Shown piece after piece: positions 1 through 9,100 of a stretch of 23,159 nt of DNA; position 1 is the stretch's first letter; each line of letters begins with the position of its first letter. The notes under the pieces were generated by a model. That model worked only from the letters and a program-made list of their open reading frames with translations. It was not told the DNA's origin and searched no databases. A program made the position numbers and the translations under genes. Where the stretch lies: assembly GCA_003585845.1 (NCBI GenBank), contig NQOP01000001.1, forward strand, positions 254,686 to 277,844. The letters run 5' to 3'. This DNA comes from Bifidobacteriaceae bacterium NR021. Its GTDB lineage: Bacteria > Actinomycetota > Actinomycetes > Actinomycetales > Bifidobacteriaceae.

Positions 1-31
1 TTGTAGTTGAAAATTATAACAAATGTTTATT

Positions 32-61
32 TTATGCTCATATACTGTGTTCATATATAAT
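32..61 (+). promoter_or_regulatory. Putative promoter of the giant surface-protein gene
   Basis: A perfect TATAAT hexamer lies at 56-61, about 60 bases before the start codon of the surface protein. The best -35 candidate, TTATGC at 32-37 with an 18-base spacer, is poor. The whole stretch from 1 to 100 is strongly AT-rich, so a chance -10 match is possible. This is the only promoter-like site seen ahead of the gene. Confidence 0.45.
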
Positions 62-122
62 ATATACGAATATTTATAAGTATGCGCGGTTTACTTGAAA
101 TTGGTTGGAGCGAGGAGAAATA

Positions 123-3100
123 ATGTCAGAACGTAAAGATTTATATGGTGATAATAAACCAAAGAGAACACTTCGTAAGGCTCATGCTGTGAAGCGTTCT
201 CGTGCTTTACGTAGGGGAGTTGCTGGAGTTGCTGTTGCTTCAACTTTGGCAATGATGCTGCCGTCTGTTGTGGCTTCCGCGCTTCAGCCTACCCAAAAAG
301 ATATTATTGATGCGTCTAATACGACGCAAAAAATGGGCAAAGGTAAGCCTGATCCGGACGAATTGAACATGCAGCGTTGGGGTGCTGGCGTGCTCAATAA
401 GAGTGCTCAAACTCAAAAGTTTGTGGAGCTTGCGCGCCATGATGCACAAATGCAAAAGTTGCGCGAGGCACAACAGCGTGAAATAAATAAGAGTGAAGCA
501 AAACAGCACGAATCGCAACAACAAGAAGCACAACAGAGCGAAATTGACTCACAGTTAGGCAGTTCTTCAGAACAGGTTAATTTCGGACATTCTTATGAGA
601 CTATTGAGAACACTCAGAATGCACGTGATTTGCAGAATTTGCAAAATGCGAAGAATATTGAGTCTGCAAATTCTAATAAAGCTTCTAATAGTGTTCAGTC
701 TGCTACGCATACAAATACTTCTGAGATTAAAAATGCAACTTCAGGTTCAAAGGAAAATGTTACTGAAAATACGGTAAATGCCGTTGGATCTGCTGGATCT
801 GCTGCAGTAAGTGCGCCTGCGTCGGTGCAGAATACAAATGCACAACCTTCAAGCACTCACGAAGAAAATACGAATGCAGTAAGTGCTGCAAATACGTCAA
901 AAGTGCGTACTCGTAGGTCTGTTGAGAGCGGCGATGGTACTTCCAATGGGAGTAGTGTACCTTCTGCGGCAAATGTAACTGCATCTCCTGCTGCATCTTC
1001 TGCAAATAATGCGCCTACATCTACGACTGCGGCTCCTGCAAATAATGCACCTGTACCTTCTGCAAATAATACAGCTGCAACTCCGTCTACTGCTCCTGCA
1101 AGCAATACACCTGCACAGTCTGCTCCTGTAACTCCTGCAAGTGCAGAATCTAATGCTGGTGCTGGAACTACGGCGACCCCAAGTACAGATACAACTGCAC
1201 AAGGCTCTGAACAAGGTTCTGCTCAAGGTTCGCAAACCAATACACAAGGTGCAACTACAGGCGCCACAGGCGAAGATAAAAGCGCTACGCCTTCAGAGAC
1301 TACTTCAACTACTGGCTCAACGTCTTCACCTACTTCTACACCGACCTCTGGCACACAGAACGCTGGCACACCGACCACTGGCTCAGCAACTAATAACACG
1401 GCAACTGATCCAGACAGCCAGGTAATTAAGCCGAATGAGCAGCATCCAACGGCTGATAACCAGACAACTGCCAACGCACAGGTACAAACCGACAAAAAGC
1501 CAAGAGCTACGTACAATTTGAAAGTTCGCTACACGATTGGTGGCGCTGCGAATAAGCAGCTTGTGCAGCCGTATGAGCTTACGATTGACAAAGACGGCTT
1601 CGATAAGCTTGGCAAAGATGGCAAGTACGAATACATTGAGCTTCCAAAGTCTGCTGGATACCGCCCATCTGTATATCACTCCGGTGATTACCAGTACTAC
1701 GTTAAAAAAGGTGAGGGAGATAACAGCAAGTTTGTTATTGACGACGGTACGGATGCGGATGCTGTTCGCTACTTGCGTATAGACAAAAAGCTGATTACTG
1801 ATTACGCTGTAAAAGAAAGGCCGGCTGTTGGAGGTAATAACGGCGCTCAAGCTCCGCAAACCTCATCATCTCAAGCAACTACAAATCCGCAATCTTCGTC
1901 CTCTACAGAGCCAAAAGCAGAAGATGGCATTCAGTACTACGGTGAGCTGAACATAAACTACGCTCCTAAAACAGCTAAGTACTATGTACGTCACTTGGTG
2001 CAGGATCTCAAGCATAAGGATGAGTTCTACGATGCTCCAAATTTGGGTATAGGCAAAGTAATTACTGTAAAGTATAAGGATGGCAGTACTGAGAGAATAC
2101 ACGTTACGGAGATTACGGGCACAGTCGGCTCTAATGTAAGCGCTATTTCAACGTATATTCCAGGCTACGAACCAGAGCACAATCTTATTAGCTCGCCACT
2201 TTCGGATTCTGAAGATGAAAGCGACAAGCTTATTTTGAACCTTCGCTACTACCGTAAGGCGTATGAAGTTACTTACGATTCTAATGGCGGCACGGATGTT
2301 ACTGCTCAAAAAGTGTATTACCAGCAACCTGTACCACCAGTTACGAACCCAACTAAGCGCGGTTACACGTTTAAGGGTTGGTCTGTAGTCGATCCTAGCA
2401 AAAAGAATGATTCGCTCTATGCTGATGATACTACTATCGCTTCTCTTGATGACTACAAGATGCCGGATCACAATGTGCAATTCCGCGCTAATTGGGAAGC
2501 GAACAAGACTACTAGCTACCGCGTGAACGTGTGGGTGCAAAAGGCGGATTTGGTTGATAAAGAGCATCCAGAGTCGCTTGCAAACTACGACTTTGTTGGT
2601 CTTGTTGAGCGCAAGAATGTGCAAACAGATAGCGACGTTGCGCTTGATAAGATGAATGATGCTGGCGTTGTTGATGATACTAGTAGGCTTAATGGCAAAA
2701 GCAAAGATGATTATGTAAAGAACCCAGAGCTTGGCTTAACTAGAGAAGAGCTGCAGGGTACAGATTCTGAACACAAAACCGGCTTAATTGCAAAGTTCAA
2801 CTGGATGAACGATACGGATACGGCTGTAACAGACTTAGATGGTTATGATACTGAGCATCCTGGTGCCGCTGGAAACAAAGGCAAAGATTTATTCACGCGC
2901 TACTTCCACGTGAATAAGGATCTCACTAAAAAGCTTAACAATGAGCAACATGATTTTGTGCCAGGTCGCCCAGATTTAGGCAAACGTAGTAAGTCGAAGC
3001 TTTGCGCGGACGACTTAAACAACACTCTTAACTTAGTTTACGACCGCAATACTTACGAGCTTATTTTTGCTAAGCCTGCTGTACTTAAATCTTCAGAAGA

Positions 3101-6100
3101 TGCTGAGCGTTTAAATAATGCTGCTATAAAAAGAGAAGACAAAAACGGCAAAACAACTATTTATTGCTATGCTGGCGGCGGCAATTGCTCAGAGAAGTAT
3201 GATGATAATAACGAAGATGATGATGGCAATACAATTAACCACAAAGGTTACCGCGTAAATGTTCGTTATGGTCAGAGTCTTACTGATATTTGGCCTAATG
3301 CAAATGAATTAGATTTTGGTGAAGATACAGGCTCTCTTGGGTGGCGTATTGGATATGCAGGGGGAATAGAGTTTCGTGATACTCCTCCATTTCGTTTTAC
3401 TAAAAAAGAATTTGCTGACCCTAAATTCCGTGTAGTGGGTAATAAGCACAAGCTTAAAATTAGTGATAATCCTGATAGTGATCCAAATAATACATACGAG
3501 TTAAAAGATAATCAGCGTCTGATTACAGCTGATACCAGTAATAAACAGGTTATGCCTATTCAGGTAATCATTAAAAAGCAAAGTATTGCCTCTGCTAAAA
3601 AAAGCAATGATTCAGGCAAGAATCCAGGCAAGAATCCAGGCAATAATCCAAGCAATAATCCAAGCGAAGATGATTATGTGCTTTCAACAGATTCGTATAG
3701 CAAAGATGATACTAGTAGCCCGGAATACCCTCATAAGTCTTCATCCATAGCTGGTTTTAACTCTGTTGACAAAGAGAAGCGTATAGAGACATATGATCGT
3801 GGTGATTTTGATGATACGCTATTATCAGATTTATATTCACATTCTATTGAATATAAAAAAAATGGTGAAAAAGACTGGGATGATCTAGATGATGATGTAA
3901 AAGAAGCTTTTAAGAAAGAGTACCATGTAGGCTTCCGTAATCACTTAGCTGGTGGAGGCGAAGACTCAGAAGAATATGAGGAAAACGGCTACCTTGTATT
4001 TAAATACAACCGCCAGTCGTACGACGTGCAGTTTTATAATGCGGACGGCAATGCTATAAAGGACGACAGTGGCGCTGCTACAGAAAAACTGCCGTTTGAG
4101 TATAGCTTGACTAAGCGCGGCAACGATAAATTGACTGATGACGACGACAAAGCCTTGTACTACAACGCAGGCAAGGTTAAGTCTTACGATGCTTCTGTAA
4201 CTAAAGACAATGCCGATGATACGTCTAAGCAGTTCGACGGCAAGTACACTTTCACGCTTAACGGCAAAACTTACTCCATCGTTCGCCCTGATTATTTGCC
4301 GGAAGACTACGTATTTAAAGGCTGGGCTGTTGATCAGGCTGGCACTCGGTTTATAAATGGCGAAGACAAAGATATTACAGTGCCAGTCAATGGCATTAAG
4401 CTTTACGCTGCGTGGGGTAAGCCAGAAGGTATTAAGCACACTGTAACGCTTAACTACAATATGCCTGAAACCGACGAAAACGGCAAAGAGAAATCTGGAA
4501 CAAACGTAGTTACGAAAAAGCAGTTCGATCACTACTATGTTATTAAGGAAAATAAAGATATAAAGGTTCCAACTCGCAAAGGCTACGACTTCTACGGCTG
4601 GGAAATTACTAAGAACGGCACGACTTTGCCGTACGCTTTCGGCAACAAAGTAGTAGAAGATATAACGCTTAATGCAGTGTGGGTTGAGGATACTCGCTAC
4701 AACGGCACTTTTAAGCACATATTCTTAAAGCCTGGGTACACGTTTGATGACTATAAGAATGCTACTGATAAATCAGCCAAAGCCGCGATGGTGGATCACA
4801 TTTCTACTCAAACGGTTTCCGGCTTGCGTGAGCATTTGCGCTACAATGCGGAAGCAGTCTACAGTGACGAAACGCACTTCTCAGATAAGCAGTTCACAAG
4901 CTTTGAAGCCTCGAGTGACGAGAATAAGAATACTGGCGAGTTTATTTACCAAACGTACAATACGCGCAAGTATAAGGTTCGCTACGTAACTGTTGGTGAG
5001 GATGGCAAAGAAAAGGATCTTCTTCCAGAAAGCGAAGTCAGCTCTGTAAATCGAAAGTACGACGTAGCATTCTACAAGCCGATTGAAGGCTTTATGCCGG
5101 AAACTACGCAGCAGAATATTGAATACGCTACTGACGAAGATGGCAAGCAGATTGGCGAAAAAACAATCACCTTCAAATATAAAGACGTTCGCGTGCTTAA
5201 GCGCAAGTGTTATCCTCCTCAGGATCCTGAGCATGCTAAGGATACTGAGTATCAGGATCCTAAGCATCCTCAGTATCGCCCGGATCACTACACGCGTTAC
5301 GTGTTCAAAGTGGCTGATGGCCAAAGCTCTATGGGCAGCGTTGTTGACTGGCAGAAAAAGGATGTAGCTGACGGCTCTGCTCTTGTGTACGATGCGATTA
5401 AGGGCACGAAGGCATACCAGATGCCGCTTCCAACAGTAGAAGCGAAGCCTGGATTTGAGTTTGTAAAATGGACTTCGCAAATCGGTTCGTATGCCCCTGG
5501 CTCTACGGAGATTAAGTATGCTACCGGCTTAGAGCGCTTGCCGATTCGCTCCGAAGAGCAGAACGGCCCTGAAGTAATTTACACTGCTAACTTCAAGCTA
5601 AAAGCTCCTGTTGCTGCAGCTCCGCAAGTGCTTACGCCGACTGAACAGATTAGTACTACAAGTGGCGAGTCTGCTAAGAAGCTTATAACCAATGCTAATG
5701 AGTATCCAAAGGGTGCTACGTTCTCATTTGCTGATGGCGCAACATTTGACAGCACTCCGGGCTTGCACAAGATTAAGGTGCAAGTGCATCTTGATGGAAA
5801 TACTGCTGAAGCTGAAGTGCTGTACCGCGTGCTGCCAGATTTGGTTTATGCAAGCGATTGGGAAAAGTTCAGCAAAAGCGACTACGGCAGCAATAATGCT
5901 AAGGACTACGTTCCAATTACCTTTACCGGCAAGAATGATGAAGGCACTATTATTGGTCACGATACGACTGGCACTACTCCTTCTACTGACGTAACAACTA
6001 CGCTAACTGCTTACGTTTATAAAGGTAAGGATGTTAGAATCCGCGTGCCGCAAGCTTTCGGTAAGGATCACAGTGACAATAATTACCACTACGTGTTTAA

Positions 6101-9100
6101 GGGCTGGACGACTAAGGTTGTAGAGCCGACTACTGAGAATCCGAATCCAGAGCAGAAGTTTGACATAAATTCAAGCGACCGCTACACGGATGCGAATTTG
6201 CAAAACGGTGTAACTTACCACGCTGTTTACAAGAAGATTGACTACTTCTCCAATTCGTCTGACGGTGGTGAAGTTCCTAAGGATGCTGTAGTTGCAATCT
6301 TCAAGCCTGCTCCAGGTAGATTGTGGAATGACGGCACAAGTGGTCCTAAGGTGTTCTACGTAAAGAAGGGCACTGATATTTCAAAAATTCCTTACAGTTC
6401 TACCGACCCTACTAATGCTTTGGTGAGACTTAAAGAAAATCTAACCAATGCTACTGGCACTTGGAAACGAAGCAGCATGCTTAATGACGGTAAGAAAGTT
6501 ACTGAAGTTAAAGATGTTGCTGACGTGACTGGTGATTGGAAAGACGGCTGGAAAGTCAATGAATCATTCCAAGAGTTCGTGGCAGATCAAAAGGATTGGA
6601 CAGAGCCAGATGTGCAGACTGATTACTTGGTCGCTGTGCAAGATAAGCGTGACACGCTTCCAAAGTTAGACGAGTATTTGACAAATCTTGATGCTTTGAG
6701 AAAAGAGGCAGAAACTAAGGGCGATATAAAGGATGTAACAATCGAATACGATTTGCCTAAAGGTAAGAAGCCAGAAGACTTTGAGAAGAAGATGCTTTCT
6801 AAGCCTTCTTTGTATACTGTGCCGCTAAAGATTACAGTCAATTACAAGGACGGAGTGGAACCTAAAAAGTATAAGCGCGTTGCTCGCCTTAAGGTTATTT
6901 ATCAGCTGATGTACCCGGAAAGCTTGCCGAAGGAGACTACGCAGGAGACTACGCAAACTGGTGCTAATGCTGAACTTAATAAAGTTCTTGATCCAAAATA
7001 TTACGTTCAAGTCAAATTTGAGAATGCTCAGATTGATGGTAAGTCACCAAATGGCAAGGGTGAATTTGCTGCAGGTTCACGTAAGTTGTACTACGCGTAT
7101 AAGCAATCTGCTAGTGGCGTTCGCGCTCCGCAGGTTATTGGCAAAGATTACGATGCGCAAGGATACCATTACGAGTTCCAAGGCTGGGAGATGCGGCAAG
7201 ATGCTACACCTGTAGCAAATTCGACCAGCACGTCAAATACTATGAATGGTACAAATACTGCTACACCTGCAGTTCCTGTTATGACGCTGTTTGCTGCTGT
7301 TCCTCCAGAACCTGCTACTGTACCAACTACACCAAAGATTAAGCTATATTCTAGTGCTGAAATTGCTGGTAAGAAGTTTGACAAAAACACTACTTTTGTA
7401 GCGCATTATAAGCTTATGAAGAATGTAATCGACGCTTCTGAAGACGACAAGATTCCAGACGGTTACGTTGCAACCATATTCCTTCCAGAAATTGGTCACC
7501 GATGGAGCAATGGTGAATATAAGCCAAAGCTGCTGTATATTCGCCATGGCAAAGATATTAAAGATAATATTAAGTTCGCGCAAGAAGTTGCAGACGATAC
7601 TAGTAAGCTACTTTCTGGTTTCGTAAAGTGGCGTATGTACGATGCTAAAGGTAATGAGTCCAATGTTAATTGGAAGCACGCGTGGGATATCGCAACTCCG
7701 CGAATCTTTGTTGCTGAGCAAACTGGTATTTCGGATATAAAGATTCCAGAAACAGTTATTGGCGTTGGAGATGCGATTCCAAACCTTAATAAACTCGTGC
7801 ACAATACCGATCCTAATATTAACGTTTCCATTAATCGCGTTGACGGTCAAGGTAAAAAGCCAGAAGATGCTGATAATACGCAAGATGCTAAAGATTATAA
7901 TACTTACGTATATCAGCCTGGAACTGCCACAGTAACTGTAGATGTTACGCGACCTACAGACGAAGTTGATCCTAAGACTAAGGAACGGAAAACTATTACT
8001 ACTCAGATTCAAGTTCGTTTGCATGTTTTGCCAAATGTGATTGCAGATAACGATTTGCCGGCTAAAGACACTGCGGAAGCCAAGTTTGTAGAAAAGAACT
8101 ATAGCAAGGTAACGTATGTAGCTGGTAATGGCGGAGAAATGAAGTCTCCTGTGTTCACATACTGGGTGCGTAGGGGTGCTAAAGATTTGCAAATGCCAGT
8201 TCCAGACGTGCTTGCTGATAAGGGCTACGTGTTTAAGGATTGGACTTCTATCACGACTGAGACTCCAGCAGTTCCAGCAGATAAGCGCAAGGCTACAGAA
8301 GAAGAACGTGAAGCTTTGGCTCGTATGGCAATAATGAGCGGTAAGACGTTTGTTGCTAATGTTATTCGTAGGTCACATGCGTCAACGCTGGCTGCATTGC
8401 AACATCTGTTGGAAGAAGCGCAAAAAGTTAAAAATGATCCTATTGCAACTGATGTTGAGCGCGAGAAGATAGCGCAATTTGCTGAAAGTGACAATAAGCC
8501 ATGGGTTGCCAATCTTATTCGCAATTCTCGCCACAGTACTGTAGAAGCCTTGAATAATTTGCTGAAAATTGCAAAGGTTAATGGCGAGCGTGAGATTTTG
8601 GCGCTAATGGCAGAACATGAGAATAAGCCATGGGTTGCAAGCATTATACGCAAGTCGCATAATTCTAAGATTGAATCTCTTAAGTTACTGCTTCAAAATG
8701 CTGGAGTTGATCCAAACAAGCCTCATGATTATACCGTTGATATGAGCGGTATTATTGACGAACAGCGAGAAGTTCTCGCTGAGCTTGCTGACGATGCGAA
8801 TAAGCCATCTGTTGCAAAGATAATTCGCAGCTCCAAGAAGTCTAGCTTGGAAGTTTTGAAGCAGCTTTTGCGCAATGCTGGAGTAAATCCAGAGATTTCG
8901 CTACCAGAGCCACAGCCAACGTACGAAACCACTATTACTGCAAACTTCGAGAAGATGAAGCCGATGAAGTTTAAGCTTAGTGGTTCTGCTCGCGAGGGTA
9001 TTTTCACGAACTTCAGATTGCAAAACATAACTGAAGGTGATGTGAATAACACAACGGTTACAGTAGATGGCAAGACATTAACTATTAACGAGTTAGTTCC

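Noticed and set aside
3..16. 14-base identity (GTAGTTGAAAATTA) with 19122-19135
   Set aside because: A single short AT-rich match is expected by chance in a window of this size; flanks do not match.
996..1130. Possible CRISPR-like array in the repeated region of the surface gene
   Set aside because: The repeats are irregular, codon-phased and encode a low-complexity stalk; there are no constant repeats with unique spacers and no cas genes.
3966..4718. Long open frame on the minus strand inside the surface gene (250 codons)
   Set aside because: It is opposite a clearly coding frame, has no ribosome site or recognisable domain, and its composition is what a biased codon pattern produces on the other strand.
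4881..5480. Minus-strand open frame of 199 codons rich in Leu, Ile and Arg
   Set aside because: The Leu/Ile/Arg runs are the reverse complement of the GATCCT-type repeats in the surface gene; no independent evidence of coding.
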